DNA of 61,235 bases from Eubacteriales bacterium. Its GTDB lineage: Bacteria; Bacillota; Clostridia; UBA1381. Below are positions 49,375 to 59,048 of this stretch, one piece after another. The position numbers were made by a program, and so were the translations under genes. The first letter of the stretch is position 1, and each line of letters begins with the position of its first letter. Below the pieces are notes generated by a model. That model did no database searches and was not told the DNA's origin. It saw only the letters and a list, made by a program, of their open reading frames with translations. The stretch spans positions 1 to 61,235 of the forward strand of contig JAHAZB010000017.1 in assembly GCA_018384175.1 (NCBI GenBank), given 5' to 3'.

Positions 49375-51253
49375 TATCCTCTCTCCGATTTCTCTTATGT
49401 AAAGTATCAGGTTGCGAATTTCTTATAATTCGTTCGGCTGGTGTCCTTTTCTGATAAAAGCTGTTCTTAGCCCTTCTGTTTACCGCAGCCGGATCACGTC
49501 GGCCTTTGACGTATTCAGGATTCACACGCTCTGTATTTTCGGTATGATTTTCTCTAACTCCTACCGTTCGTTCTGTACTGCTTCTATCGTATTTAGAGTT
49601 TACCTTGCCATGATGTTCTGAGCGTTCTTCCGCCGTTTTTATTTCCTGTGTAGTATTCGTGTTATTTCCAAACTCAAAGGCATTTCCTTTTCTGACACGT
49701 ATATCATTCGCCTTTCTCACCATATCGTTCTCCCTCCTTGGTACATCACTTGAAATTTCGTTATTTGATACACCTACCCTGTTAATATCACCGCCTCTGG
49801 TATGATGTGCGATGTTTCCATTTATCACGCTACTGCTTTTACTGCCCTGAGGCATGCCTTTAACGCCTTCGTTATGAGTAACCGGATTCATATTATTTCT
49901 TACAACTTCTGTTTTTTGATTAGCATTCATACTTCCTGAAGTATCCCGTGACAACGGAGGTCTTGCAGGTGTTTGCGATTTACCTATATTTGTATCATTA
50001 CCGCCCATCGCTCCTTTTTGATTATCCCTGCTGTATCTTGTCCCAACTTCGCTTGTTCTTCTTTCAGATGCTTTGGTAGCTCTCTCGTTCGGTGTACCCA
50101 TAGCACCTACCGAGCTTTGTCCGCCCTTAACCGTATCATTTTGTTTATGAGCTTTCGGTGTTGAGTGTACTGTTTCACTGCCTTGTGTTGCGGTATGATT
50201 TGTGTTTGTACCTACATTCGTATCACCTACACTATTTGAAGAAGAATTATTGTGATTTACATTTCCACCACGGTTAACTGTAGAGTTGTGCGTACCTGGA
50301 CGATAATGCGAGTTATTTCTACCTCCACGATATCTGCCGCCGGTGTTTCTTCCACGATTTGCACCGCCGCCATTTTTTGTTCCGGAGATACTCTTACCTA
50401 TGGCAGACGACATCACTTTTACCGCCATCATTGTCATCATTCCCGGAAGTCTTGAACCGATACCGTCACCTGTTTGGGCTGGGTTTAAGCCTATTTTACC
50501 AATGTGGCTATCAATCTTTCTTGCAACACGAGTTAGTGCTACAACAAAAACAAGCCATACAAGTACATTTCCTGCAGCCAATCTTGACATTGCCGACATT
50601 ATAAGCTTCAAAAATACAATGTTCATTATCATCATTACGAGCATTGAGCAGTACATTCTTACCCAGCCCTTGAATATATCGTTTGTGTTTCTGCTTCCAC
50701 CCATTGAAAAAGCAAGTGGGGCAAAGAATGTAAGTACACTTGTTATTACGTATCGCTCTCCTATTTCAAATAAGAGCTTTACCATCTGTACCATTAAAAC
50801 AACACCTACGATGATAACTAATAGCCACTTCGCATCAGCGGCTAATGCAAACATACTCTCGTCAGGTGTTTTTACCTCTATGGATGCAGGAAGTGCCAAT
50901 AGGTCTATCACCTTACTTGTTATCGATAATCCTATATCACATATCTGTCTTGATGACAAAAGAAGGAACGCAAATACAAATGTTCTTAAAAATATAATCT
51001 TTGGATCCTCTGCCTCAAATCCGATTCCTGATACCATTGACTTTAGGAGCTGAAACACAAGATTACCTATAAGCAGCGCCCAGCCTAATGCAATAAATAC
51101 TTTAACAATATCAGAGATTATCGGTGCAGTACTCTCAAAGTAGGACAAGTCCATTGAAAGAACACCTATAAGCTCCCCCGATGCGTATGACATTATATCG
51201 ACCATTATCTGATACAGCCATTCTACCAAGCCTTTTAGTATCGGTTCTAACAT
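49358..51253 (-). CDS. VirB6/TrbL-like channel protein with long Asn/Gly-rich tail, 631 aa
   Basis: The first ~280 residues contain several membrane helices ('VFIALGWALLIGNLVFQLL', 'VVGVVLMVQMVKLLFEIG'), the form of VirB6/TrbL inner-membrane channel proteins. The remaining ~350 residues are low-complexity, rich in Asn, Gly, Thr, Arg and His, and are probably disordered. Such tails occur in many Gram-positive VirB6 proteins and may reach the cell wall or cytoplasm. The gene lies downstream of the VirB2-like gene. Confidence 0.85.
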   Translation of the reverse strand: MLEPILKGLVEWLYQIMVDIMSYASGELIGVLSMDLSYFESTAPIISDIVKVFIALGWALLIGNLVFQLLKSMVSGIGFEAEDPKIIFLRTFVFAFLLLSSRQICDIGLSITSKVIDLLALPASIEVKTPDESMFALAADAKWLLVIIVGVVLMVQMVKLLFEIGERYVITSVLTFFAPLAFSMGGSRNTNDIFKGWVRMYCSMLVMMIMNIVFLKLIMSAMSRLAAGNVLVWLVFVVALTRVARKIDSHIGKIGLNPAQTGDGIGSRLPGMMTMMAVKVMSSAIGKSISGTKNGGGANRGRNTGGRYRGGRNNSHYRPGTHNSTVNRGGNVNHNNSSSNSVGDTNVGTNTNHTATQGSETVHSTPKAHKQNDTVKGGQSSVGAMGTPNERATKASERRTSEVGTRYSRDNQKGAMGGNDTNIGKSQTPARPPLSRDTSGSMNANQKTEVVRNNMNPVTHNEGVKGMPQGSKSSSVINGNIAHHTRGGDINRVGVSNNEISSDVPRRENDMVRKANDIRVRKGNAFEFGNNTNTTQEIKTAEERSEHHGKVNSKYDRSSTERTVGVRENHTENTERVNPEYVKGRRDPAAVNRRAKNSFYQKRTPAERIIRNSQPDTLHKRNRREDNGKPK

Positions 51254-51271
51254 TTACTAAATCACCAGCCT

Positions 51272-51640
51272 TTACATTTGACCTGTTGTTATATCAATGC
51301 GATTCAAACCGCTTAGTAATGGCTGTACATATGCTAGAAAAGCTCCTATACCATTTATAATCGCCCATGCTATCCAAATTCGTTTTAGCCAATCTACCGA
51401 CTGGTCAACCTTTTGCTGATTATTTGACAGTTTCATACCGACAACACATACCGTAGTCATAAGTGCAGCTAAAACTGTACTGATAGCCGCAATCTTATTG
51501 TAAATATCAATTATTATTCTCCTTGCAACAGTCCACATATCTTCAACACCAGCGTTTTCTGCAAAAACAACTGTTGTAAACATAACAATAATCCATAATA
51601 CATTTATCAGTATTTTAACAAACACTCTCGTCCTTTTCAT
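51272..51640 (-). CDS. VirB2/TrbC-like small membrane protein, 122 aa
   Basis: A signal-like N-terminus ('ILINVLWIIVMFTTVVFAENAG') and two further helices ('AISTVLAALMTTVCVVGMKL', 'IWIAWAIINGIGAFLAYV') match the layout of VirB2/TrbC pilin-like components. It precedes the VirB6-like gene as in other transfer operons. Whether it forms a pilus in this Gram-positive host is unknown. Confidence 0.72.
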   Translation of the reverse strand: MKRTRVFVKILINVLWIIVMFTTVVFAENAGVEDMWTVARRIIIDIYNKIAAISTVLAALMTTVCVVGMKLSNNQQKVDQSVDWLKRIWIAWAIINGIGAFLAYVQPLLSGLNRIDITTGQM

Positions 51641-51668
51641 ACCATCTGCCTACTCCTTTCTCAAATTC

Positions 51669-52052
51669 CTAACACAAATATAAAACCAACATCCTACACA
51701 CATATCCTATAAAACCAACAAATGCAAGCGGAACACTTTTCTTTTTTGTTATTGAAGCATATACAAGCGAAATAACAAGTACATAAAAAATAATGGTTGC
51801 AAGATTATATATCCCGACACTTGCACCCAATACAGCTATGTACTTTATATCTCCACCCTTTAAGTTCTGGTATTTGAGTGCTATAAAGAAAAGAGGAATT
51901 GCAGGGAATATAAATCCTGCAACCCTCTCATAGATACTGTTGCTGCTAAAAAGCGTTCCAACTACAAAAATAAGGAGTATCTGCCAATTTGGTATCTGTC
52001 TATACCTTAGGTCTGTTATTCCTGCAATAAATAGAGGTATATACAGCATCAA
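51669..52052 (-). CDS. short A24 prepilin peptidase (CpaA/TadV-like)
   Basis: A 127-residue membrane protein with the two catalytic aspartates in 'GITDLRYRQIPN' and 'LKGGDIKYI', the motif pair of A24 aspartic prepilin peptidases. It lacks the N-terminal methyltransferase region, as in TadV/CpaA. It overlaps the upstream gene by four bases. It may process the TadE-like protein or another pseudopilin; a second, longer peptidase is encoded 4 kb upstream. Confidence 0.85.
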   Translation of the reverse strand: MMLYIPLFIAGITDLRYRQIPNWQILLIFVVGTLFSSNSIYERVAGFIFPAIPLFFIALKYQNLKGGDIKYIAVLGASVGIYNLATIIFYVLVISLVYASITKKKSVPLAFVGFIGYVCRMLVLYLC

Positions 52053-54121
52053 TCTGCACCAGAGAAATCATCATCGTACATCACACCATTTATGGTAATT
52101 GTTCCGACAAGCTTCTTACAGAACTCAATATTTCCAACTCCGCCACCATTTATGTAGATATCAAATGAATGCGAGACTGGAGTTGTTTCACTGCCTGCTA
52201 ATTCTACAGGAGTATAAATCTTTCTTGCACCAATCTGCGATACTCTGCTTTGTGGTAAAATAAAGTTAATGTTTCCATTCTTTTCCATAGATACTATATT
52301 CCCTTGTGTGCCGAGGCTATTAGTCATTGTCCATGGCAGATATACAGTTGCTCTATCAGGTGCCCTGACTACACTCACTGCTCTTCTATTTTCTCCCCAA
52401 TTATTACAATCACCAATATTTGAAATGAGGTTTTGTGTTATTCCGCAGTTTAGAAGTAGCTCAAATCCATAACCCGACTTAAATGTATCCGGCGATATTG
52501 TTGCATTTGCATTCAGTATGGCTCTGTAAGTGAAGGTATGCGTACATATCTTGTATTTCTGTCTTCCGCTGGGATAGTATCCGTTCGGAATCTTATGCGA
52601 CTCCGTTTCTGTCCATTCAATTACACCGACACATGCACCATCCGGAAAAACCGTTACAGTCGGATCAGGTATAATTATGTCATCATCTCCTCCACTGTCA
52701 CTTCCATCTGTGTTACAGAATACTTTTATTGTTTTATGCGGGTTATTTATATCCAACATAATATTAACCTTATTGTCTACGCCCTGCTTTTCTACACTGT
52801 CGTCATCAAGAATAATATCCCATCGGTCTATATAATAGCCATTAGGCTTTACAAGTTCGACATCTACAGTTGTGGGAATATCAGGGAATACCTGACTACC
52901 GCTAATTGTTGTTTCTGCAATCAATACTTCTGTTTTCAAGCTATAATACTTAACATCTACCGAAGTATCCGTGCCTATGAAGCTACTATCAGATACATAA
53001 CACTCAACATTCAAATACTTACTCGGTGTATTTCCGCTAACCTCTATTTTAGGGTTTAGCTCTGTGCCATATGATTCAATAGTACCATCAGGTAACTGAA
53101 TGTTCCAACCTTCTATACTATAACCTCTCGGTGCAGCTAAACTCGCACTTAAAGTCGCCTTTTCATCACCGGATAGTTTTGGACCTGTAATAGTACTTGA
53201 TGATATCACCTTATTTCTTGCACTATCCCAATACCTAACTTCGACACCCGTTTCAGTTTTAGGATAACATTCAATGTTCAGAAACTTTTCAGGTAAATAA
53301 TTGGAAAGTCCTATATCAAGAACCCTGTCCGTTCCGCTGTACTGGATTGTTTTGTCCAACAGATACACATTCCAGTTTGAAATGGTATAGCCCTCAATAT
53401 CCTCAATCGTAACTATATGCTGAAGTATTTGGTCTGGTTCCTTTAGCTGTCCTACATTTATCGTGTTTTCTTTTATGATTTTATTAGCCGGTGTATCCCA
53501 ATACCTTACATGTATCTTTGCTTCCCTCATAGGTTTTACAATAACCTTTACTGCCGTGAAATACCAGTACGCACCTTTAGGGAACCACTTATTTGTACCT
53601 TTTATCTGATGGTTTCCGTTCTCCGACCACGGATCGCAGCATCCGTTTTTTACCTTTTGGTTATTCCTGACCGACAGATAGAATATCGTCTCGCCGGGTA
53701 CAGTACAGTCAATGCTTTCAGTTTCAAGAACATTGTAATTATATACCTTGTAATGGTCGCCCAAACTCCCGAAACGTTGCCAGTCCCATTCAACCAGCTT
53801 ACCGCCCGGGTTATTATCATGGCTCAAGTCCTCGAACGTTATTTTATCTCCAACATAACAAACAAGCTCCGTAAACGGTACGGAGCAGTCATAGCCAGCA
53901 TAACTTATTGCTTTATCAACTATTTCACCGTTTGATATTCTGTTGACAGCAAACTGTGCAGTAGGCTTTTCAACCCTTACATTTTTTGTATTTCTAATCT
54001 CCATGTTCCTGTAATCGCTTTTTGCATTTTCTGAACTCCAAGCTGCCATTACATTCATTGATGAAGATGAAAAAATGACTGCCATTAAGACAGTCATTCC
54101 TCTTTTAATTATCTTTTTCAT
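52049..54121 (-). CDS. large secreted protein with three tandem ~85-residue repeats, 690 aa
   Basis: Signal peptide 'GMTVLMAVIFSSSSMNVMAA' is followed by a region with 'CVGDKITFEDLSHDNNPGG' of PKD-like look. Three repeats follow (about residues 195-470), each beginning with 'VRYWD' or 'VKYYS' and ending with 'YLNVECY' or similar. The C-terminal part is beta-rich and cysteine-containing. The repeats suggest an extended surface stalk. No known family. It is coupled to the prepilin peptidase by a four-base overlap, so it is probably part of a surface appendage or adhesin for transfer. Confidence 0.8.
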   Translation of the reverse strand: MKKIIKRGMTVLMAVIFSSSSMNVMAAWSSENAKSDYRNMEIRNTKNVRVEKPTAQFAVNRISNGEIVDKAISYAGYDCSVPFTELVCYVGDKITFEDLSHDNNPGGKLVEWDWQRFGSLGDHYKVYNYNVLETESIDCTVPGETIFYLSVRNNQKVKNGCCDPWSENGNHQIKGTNKWFPKGAYWYFTAVKVIVKPMREAKIHVRYWDTPANKIIKENTINVGQLKEPDQILQHIVTIEDIEGYTISNWNVYLLDKTIQYSGTDRVLDIGLSNYLPEKFLNIECYPKTETGVEVRYWDSARNKVISSSTITGPKLSGDEKATLSASLAAPRGYSIEGWNIQLPDGTIESYGTELNPKIEVSGNTPSKYLNVECYVSDSSFIGTDTSVDVKYYSLKTEVLIAETTISGSQVFPDIPTTVDVELVKPNGYYIDRWDIILDDDSVEKQGVDNKVNIMLDINNPHKTIKVFCNTDGSDSGGDDDIIIPDPTVTVFPDGACVGVIEWTETESHKIPNGYYPSGRQKYKICTHTFTYRAILNANATISPDTFKSGYGFELLLNCGITQNLISNIGDCNNWGENRRAVSVVRAPDRATVYLPWTMTNSLGTQGNIVSMEKNGNINFILPQSRVSQIGARKIYTPVELAGSETTPVSHSFDIYINGGGVGNIEFCKKLVGTITINGVMYDDDFSGAD

Positions 54122-54125
54122 ATAC

Positions 54126-54989
54126 TCATTCCTCCCATTCTATCAATGGATAAGGCAATGAAAGCTTTTCGGTATATGTATATTCCCTTTGCTCTCCGCT
54201 GCATTTTCTAAGCACTGTAAGCTTATATGATACATCCATGCCCTCTGTCGGTTTGAATTTCTTCATATTCTCTCTTGTTGAGTAAAAAGCTCTGCCGACA
54301 GAAACGATTGTGTTATCAGTTAAAGTGAGGCTCTTAAATTCATCTCGATTATATTTCTCCCAGCCTACAATAGCACCTTCGTCTTGTTCAAATTCATTAA
54401 ATTCTATAGGCGAAATAAATTCTATTTTGTATTCATAATTAGGACATTCTCTTTCAAACTCTCTTGCATTCTCAAGCGTTATCCAGAACATTCTTCTATC
54501 CCATTCTGACTCTGGAAAATTGACCTTTATTTCAGGTTCCGGGAATTTTTCTATTGCACCGGGTGATGTTATCTTAACGCATCTTGCACTCTTATCCCAA
54601 TCCACATCACAATAAAGCAGTTCTGAGATATATCTTAATGGGACAAATGTTCGCTCTTCTTTTACTATTCCGTATGTATCAAACACTACCATTTCGTCGT
54701 TTATGAACGCCTTTGCATTACCAATAGTGTATTTTATAGTGTCCTTTTCCTTACGTATAGTAACCGTTCTTGTATTGTTGTCCCAGTCAACTTCTGCTCC
54801 CATAGCTTCTGAAACGAATCTTATCGGGACCAGAGTTCGGTCTCTTGCATCAACGAATGGTTGAGCATCAGGGAACATAACCTCATTACCGTCTAATGTG
54901 ACAGTGATTTTTGAATCTTCTGCATTCACAGGAATACATACCGCAAAATTCATTGCGATACATAAAATTATCGAAAGTATTTTTTTCAT
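54126..54989 (-). CDS. stalk-domain (copper amine oxidase N-like) secreted protein, 287 aa
   Basis: Signal peptide followed by a tandem 'copper amine oxidase N-terminal-like' stalk domain: 'DRTLVPIRFVSEAMGAEVDWDNNTRTVTIRK' (in part) and 'ERTFVPLRYISELLYCDVDWD'. Such domains sit at the ends of clostridial surface proteins and bind cell-wall or each other. The C-terminal ~140 residues are not recognised. It is the first gene after a consensus promoter at 55046-55074. Confidence 0.88.
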   Translation of the reverse strand: MKKILSIILCIAMNFAVCIPVNAEDSKITVTLDGNEVMFPDAQPFVDARDRTLVPIRFVSEAMGAEVDWDNNTRTVTIRKEKDTIKYTIGNAKAFINDEMVVFDTYGIVKEERTFVPLRYISELLYCDVDWDKSARCVKITSPGAIEKFPEPEIKVNFPESEWDRRMFWITLENAREFERECPNYEYKIEFISPIEFNEFEQDEGAIVGWEKYNRDEFKSLTLTDNTIVSVGRAFYSTRENMKKFKPTEGMDVSYKLTVLRKCSGEQREYTYTEKLSLPYPLIEWEE

Positions 54990-55045
54990 AACAATCCTTC
55001 TTTCTTATTCAAGTTTTATTAAGTTTTGAAGGCCTTCTTGCCCCC

Positions 55046-55074
55046 ATAATAAAACAGTATTTTTAGCTTGTCAA
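55046..55074 (-). promoter_or_regulatory. promoter of the transfer/surface operon
   Basis: Minus-strand TTGACA and TATTAT, 17-base spacer, about 57 bases before the stalk-protein ATG. It likely drives the surface protein, peptidase and type IV secretion genes down to 48 kb. Two 12-bp copies of GAAGTACATAAA (55087-55098 and 55161-55172) lie upstream. Confidence 0.78.
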
Positions 55075-55086
55075 GAACTTTTTTTA

Positions 55087-55172
55087 TTTATGTACTTCAC
55101 AAAAACATAAATCGCATAAGTAAGCCATTTTTCGCACTTTACGGCTTAAAAAAATTTATTTTTATGTACTTC
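55087..55172. repeat. pair of 12-bp direct repeats upstream of the transfer promoter
   Basis: TTTATGTACTTC occurs at 55087-55098 and 55161-55172, 74 bases apart and both upstream of the -35 box. They may be regulator binding sites. The stretch between them also has an AAGCC/GGCTT hairpin that may end the upstream transcript. Confidence 0.45.
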
Positions 55173-55179
55173 CGTTTTT

Positions 55180-55644
55180 CTAATCAACCCTATAATTTGT
55201 AGATGATATTTCAAACGGAATTTTTATCTTTCCGATAAGGAATGAGAACAAACTATCTGCCTCTGCATATCCCTTCACAGTAAATACAGCCGGGTTACTT
55301 GTACCCGATTTACTGCTTATATATAGCTTGTATGCTTCCCTTGTACCTTTCATTTTTCTAAGTGAACTATCAAGGCCTGTATTGTCTGTTATATACTTCT
55401 CGAACTGTGTCTTTGCCTCAGCTACATTAAGGTTTATTATCTTATCCTGTCTGTACGAATCACCCATTGCGTATTCTACAGCACAATTTACTGACCTCTG
55501 CAGTTGATACTCTATATCCTGCTGCAGTATATGTATTCGGAAATATTCACCTACTGTAACTGTAATTGATATAACCACAAAAACGAGTATCATTGTAAGT
55601 AATGTTCCTTCTCCGCGCTTTTTTCTCATTAACAATGACATCAC
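55180..55644 (-). CDS. TadE-like pseudopilin, 154 aa
   Basis: A short basic N-terminus 'MRKKRGEG' leads directly into a hydrophobic helix ('TLLTMILVFVVISITVTVG') with a glycine-glutamate junction, the class III (type IV-prepilin-like) signal of TadE-type pseudopilins. The rest is beta-rich and extracellular. It is three bases downstream of the full-size prepilin peptidase gene, its probable processing enzyme. Confidence 0.75.
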   Translation of the reverse strand: MMSLLMRKKRGEGTLLTMILVFVVISITVTVGEYFRIHILQQDIEYQLQRSVNCAVEYAMGDSYRQDKIINLNVAEAKTQFEKYITDNTGLDSSLRKMKGTREAYKLYISSKSGTSNPAVFTVKGYAEADSLFSFLIGKIKIPFEISSTNYRVD

Positions 55645-55647
55645 TCC

Positions 55648-56355
55648 CTATATCGCAAGACATAGCATCGTCCCCATAAACAATAGCGGTGCAAATGCTA
55701 ATGGTTGCTTTTTATCATACTTTTTCAGTATTACTGCAGGAAGATAGATTGCACAGCCGATAAATGATGATACTGCCATACAAAATACCGTTCCATAGTC
55801 GCTAAACAGGATGTAGATAATGAGGATTATATCAAAATCCCCATTACCTATTCCCGGAAAGGATATAAATGAAAACACTGTTTTGAAAAGTACAATGGTT
55901 AAGAATAACATTAATATATCAAAATGCTCGCTATTACAATATAGCATATATGCTTTGAAGATACCTGTAAGAATTACACCTATATCCAATAACGCCGCAT
56001 ATATCATCTGCTCTTTTGTATCCTCAATTGCATATATTGCCATAAAGAAAAGTGCTATTGCAGAAAGTAATGCATAATTGAGACTATATTTCAAAAAACA
56101 AACATAGCTTATAACAAATGCTGTACCCATATATAGCTCGCTTATAAAGTGGCAAGCGTCTATGTTCTTTTTGCACTTTCTGCATTTACCCAAAAGCGTT
56201 AAATAACTGATAATCGGTATTAAATCGTACCATTTGAGAGTGTATCCGCAAGAATCACACCTTGACCTACCCTTGTACCAATCTTTTCTTGAGAAGATAA
56301 CATTTATGAAACTACCGATGCATGCTCCAAGCATAAATATCATAGCATAAATCAT
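55648..56355 (-). CDS. full-length A24 prepilin peptidase/N-methyltransferase
   Basis: The N-terminal region has the zinc-binding cysteine sets 'CDSCGYTL' and 'CRKCKKNI' and the conserved 'RSRCDSCG' start of the methyltransferase part. Several membrane helices follow, with the aspartate motifs 'IEDTKEQMI' and 'GIGNGDFD'. This enzyme cleaves class III signal peptides and methylates the new N-terminus. It shares a base with the upstream stop. It lies in an operon with the TadE-like protein. Confidence 0.92.
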   Translation of the reverse strand: MIYAMIFMLGACIGSFINVIFSRKDWYKGRSRCDSCGYTLKWYDLIPIISYLTLLGKCRKCKKNIDACHFISELYMGTAFVISYVCFLKYSLNYALLSAIALFFMAIYAIEDTKEQMIYAALLDIGVILTGIFKAYMLYCNSEHFDILMLFLTIVLFKTVFSFISFPGIGNGDFDIILIIYILFSDYGTVFCMAVSSFIGCAIYLPAVILKKYDKKQPLAFAPLLFMGTMLCLAI

Positions 56356-58520
56356 CAGAACACCACCGTTGTAACGCCCTTATTATCAGGTGCATCTACT
56401 ATCTTGTATGTCACATAAATAACTTTATCTCCAACTGTGTAATACCTGTTGTAGGTTCCTGTATTAAGCCCACTTATATCACTGCAATACCAACAGAAGT
56501 TTTGTCCGTTAGTGTACACTGAAACTGCCGCATCACCTATTGTGCTATCATACTCTTCAAATGCCTCTAGTGTTGTGCCTGTGTTCTGTGTTCCGCTTGC
56601 TGTTTCTGTATTCTTGATAATTACAATGTCATTAAGTCTGATTGCATTTATCTTTTCCCTTACATTACTATCAAGCTTATTTGTTCCGATTACATTATCC
56701 TTAATGTTGTATCCAATAGGCAGGTTATCCTTACCAAAGTCGATAACATCCTGAACAGGTACTGTATCAGTATCAGCAGGCGGTGTCAAAACCTTATTGC
56801 CAATAGCGACACTTGATACAACATTACCATCTCCTGTTTCCTTAACAACGGATGCTCTGTAATATTCCTTTGCAGCAGGTGTTTGTAGATCTTTTACACC
56901 AGCAATAAATTTACTGTTACCAACTGCTATGCAAAAGCAATCTTTCTCAGCTTTTGTGCTATCAACAGTATAACCTGTCGGACCTTTAGCAACAACTCTG
57001 CCGTCAGTATCAGTTATCGTATACCACATTTCTGAGTAGTTACCTACATAGGACCAATAACACTCGACTTTTCTTCCATTATCAAACACATTATCAATAA
57101 ATCTTCCACTCCACTCTTTAGGCGATGATAATGACATAGTTTTAAATGAAGAACATGCTTGGAATCTCGATGCATTGTAATAATAACCATCCTGACCTTC
57201 ATTTCCGTTTGATACTTGGTCAAGAATTATATCCTCGGATACAACAAATTTATCTTTACTGCTTATATTGACATAGTTTAGCATCTGCTTATATACCGTA
57301 CCATAGCTTGTACTTTCATATACATATGTATTTCCGTTCTGACACCGTATAACAACCAGTTTTCCGTTATATAGTGCATAGTTCCAGTTCAAGTGCGTTG
57401 ATCCATTTAACTCTACCATTGCAACCTGCCCTGTATTTGTTATAATATATTTTTTCCCTACATCAACTACAGGTGCTGACAATCCTTCTTCTCTATACTT
57501 ATTGACATTTACACCCGCAAGTTGTGTAATTGTATTACCTGTCTGATATCTAGAGTTTGTATCAAATGAATATGTCTTAACTGTTGTAAAATTCCCTCTA
57601 TCATTCTCCAGAATTTCTATATCATCATAATATGTTATTACAGTCCCAGCTTCATCATAAATTGGGTAATTGGTGAAACGAAAATATAGATTATCTGATC
57701 CTGGGATTTTGTACGCACTAATGACCGGTGTGTCTACTGTCACAGTCTTATATGACGTATATCCGTTTCCGACATTAACGTCAGTCGTAGCTGGTCCAAC
57801 CGATGAACCATATTCTGTATTTTTCCCTGAGAAATACATCTCTTTAAGTATGGTTGCTTCAATTCCATTTGAATAATATCTGTATGTACCGCTTCCGTTA
57901 TAGTACCACTCGTTAGCCCAGTAAGGCTTGCCATTATGTATCACAGGCCAACCGCCTTGATTTTTTGAATCATCTTCTGACACGATTATCATTCTTTTTT
58001 CTTCTGTTATGAACATATAGTCATTGTAATCATCCCATCCGCTTACTTCATACTTAGCATTTGGCTTAATAATGTACATAAGCCTTGAACCTTTGCTCGG
58101 CTCAACTGTTATGTCGGATACATTATCTATATTTGCTCCGGCATTCCAACTATAATCACTCCAAGGCGAACAAAAGTCTAAAATTATATAACTATCATCG
58201 GTTGCAAGAAGAAGATAGCAATACAAGATACTAAGATTAGTCCTGCCGTTCTTTCCGTTGTTAGATAATTGCAATTCGGCTATTGCGAAGAAATAATTAT
58301 TTCCAAGTTCCGGCAGTGGATACATCAAAAGCTTTCCCATATCCATTGCTTTTTGTATTCTGAATTCTTCTTGTCCGACACTTGTTGTAAGGTACGGAGA
58401 CGGTGCCCAGAACTCATACTCTTCTGCTTGTTCTACCACCTCTACATCAGCACTTACAAACGTTGAAAACATCGTAAATGTCATTATAAGTATCAATAAT
58501 ACCGATACAATTCTTTTCAT
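56355..58520 (-). CDS. large secreted protein of unknown function, 721 aa
   Basis: The ATG at 58520 gives a clean signal peptide ('IVSVLLILIMTFTMFSTFVSA') and has GGAGAG upstream. The mature part is beta-rich with many Tyr, Ser, Thr and Asn, resembling a surface propeller or repeat protein, but no family is recognised. A terminal Gly/Asn/Thr segment ends the protein. It is followed directly by the prepilin peptidase gene, so it is probably part of the same surface apparatus. Confidence 0.75.
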   Translation of the reverse strand: MKRIVSVLLILIMTFTMFSTFVSADVEVVEQAEEYEFWAPSPYLTTSVGQEEFRIQKAMDMGKLLMYPLPELGNNYFFAIAELQLSNNGKNGRTNLSILYCYLLLATDDSYIILDFCSPWSDYSWNAGANIDNVSDITVEPSKGSRLMYIIKPNAKYEVSGWDDYNDYMFITEEKRMIIVSEDDSKNQGGWPVIHNGKPYWANEWYYNGSGTYRYYSNGIEATILKEMYFSGKNTEYGSSVGPATTDVNVGNGYTSYKTVTVDTPVISAYKIPGSDNLYFRFTNYPIYDEAGTVITYYDDIEILENDRGNFTTVKTYSFDTNSRYQTGNTITQLAGVNVNKYREEGLSAPVVDVGKKYIITNTGQVAMVELNGSTHLNWNYALYNGKLVVIRCQNGNTYVYESTSYGTVYKQMLNYVNISSKDKFVVSEDIILDQVSNGNEGQDGYYYNASRFQACSSFKTMSLSSPKEWSGRFIDNVFDNGRKVECYWSYVGNYSEMWYTITDTDGRVVAKGPTGYTVDSTKAEKDCFCIAVGNSKFIAGVKDLQTPAAKEYYRASVVKETGDGNVVSSVAIGNKVLTPPADTDTVPVQDVIDFGKDNLPIGYNIKDNVIGTNKLDSNVREKINAIRLNDIVIIKNTETASGTQNTGTTLEAFEEYDSTIGDAAVSVYTNGQNFCWYCSDISGLNTGTYNRYYTVGDKVIYVTYKIVDAPDNKGVTTVVF

Positions 58521-58537
58521 CAAAATCACTCTCCTCA

Positions 58538-59047
58538 TTATTCATTTTGTCTTGACTGTTTCTTATCTTCCATAATGAGCTTTTTTAATTCCTCCTCATC
58601 CTCAATAATTGAATTAACACCTAATCGTTTTAGATAACAGTACATACCGCTATATTCAATCGGCTCTTTAGTGTATTCTCCATCTATCGCTGCATCAAAG
58701 AATTCCTCAAGCTTTGATTTGCCGACTATGTTATAAAAGCCATCAGGCATATATGGAATTGTACCTTTCCCCTGTTCATGAGGATTTTCCTTTAAGCCGT
58801 GTTCTTCGATAAATTCCATACATTCGTCATACGAGTCGAACAATATGAGAATAGATTTCTTGACATCCATACTGTTCCCAATTATTTCCTTATACTGTTG
58901 TATCTCGCTTTCACTGACTTCAATGTTTGTATATTTATCTGTCCCCGTTGTTAGTTTTATTGTCAATATTGAAACCGCAAGAGCTACAAGAGTCCCTGCC
59001 GTTATGCCTATTACAAGTTTCTCTTTTTTACTGATTTTGTTCTTCAT
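58538..59047 (-). CDS. membrane-anchored parvulin-like (PrsA-type) protein, 169 aa
   Basis: A single N-terminal membrane helix ('LVIGITAGTLVALAVSILTI') is followed by an extracellular domain. The segment 'DGFYNIVGKSKLEEFFDAAI' and 'DGEYTKEPIEYSGMYCYLKR' resembles the parvulin-type prolyl isomerase domain of PrsA foldases. Such a protein would help folding of the large secreted partners in this operon. The similarity is by eye and partial. Confidence 0.65.
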   Translation of the reverse strand: MKNKISKKEKLVIGITAGTLVALAVSILTIKLTTGTDKYTNIEVSESEIQQYKEIIGNSMDVKKSILILFDSYDECMEFIEEHGLKENPHEQGKGTIPYMPDGFYNIVGKSKLEEFFDAAIDGEYTKEPIEYSGMYCYLKRLGVNSIIEDEEELKKLIMEDKKQSRQNE

Positions 59048-59048
59048 A

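Noticed and set aside
49500-50400. Possible tandem DNA repeats in the VirB6 tail region
   Set aside because: It is Asn/Gly/Thr low-complexity coding sequence without a regular period; I found no defined repeat unit.
50343-51053. 236-aa plus-strand ORF
   Set aside because: Antisense of the VirB6-like membrane region; no start signal and wrong strand for the operon.
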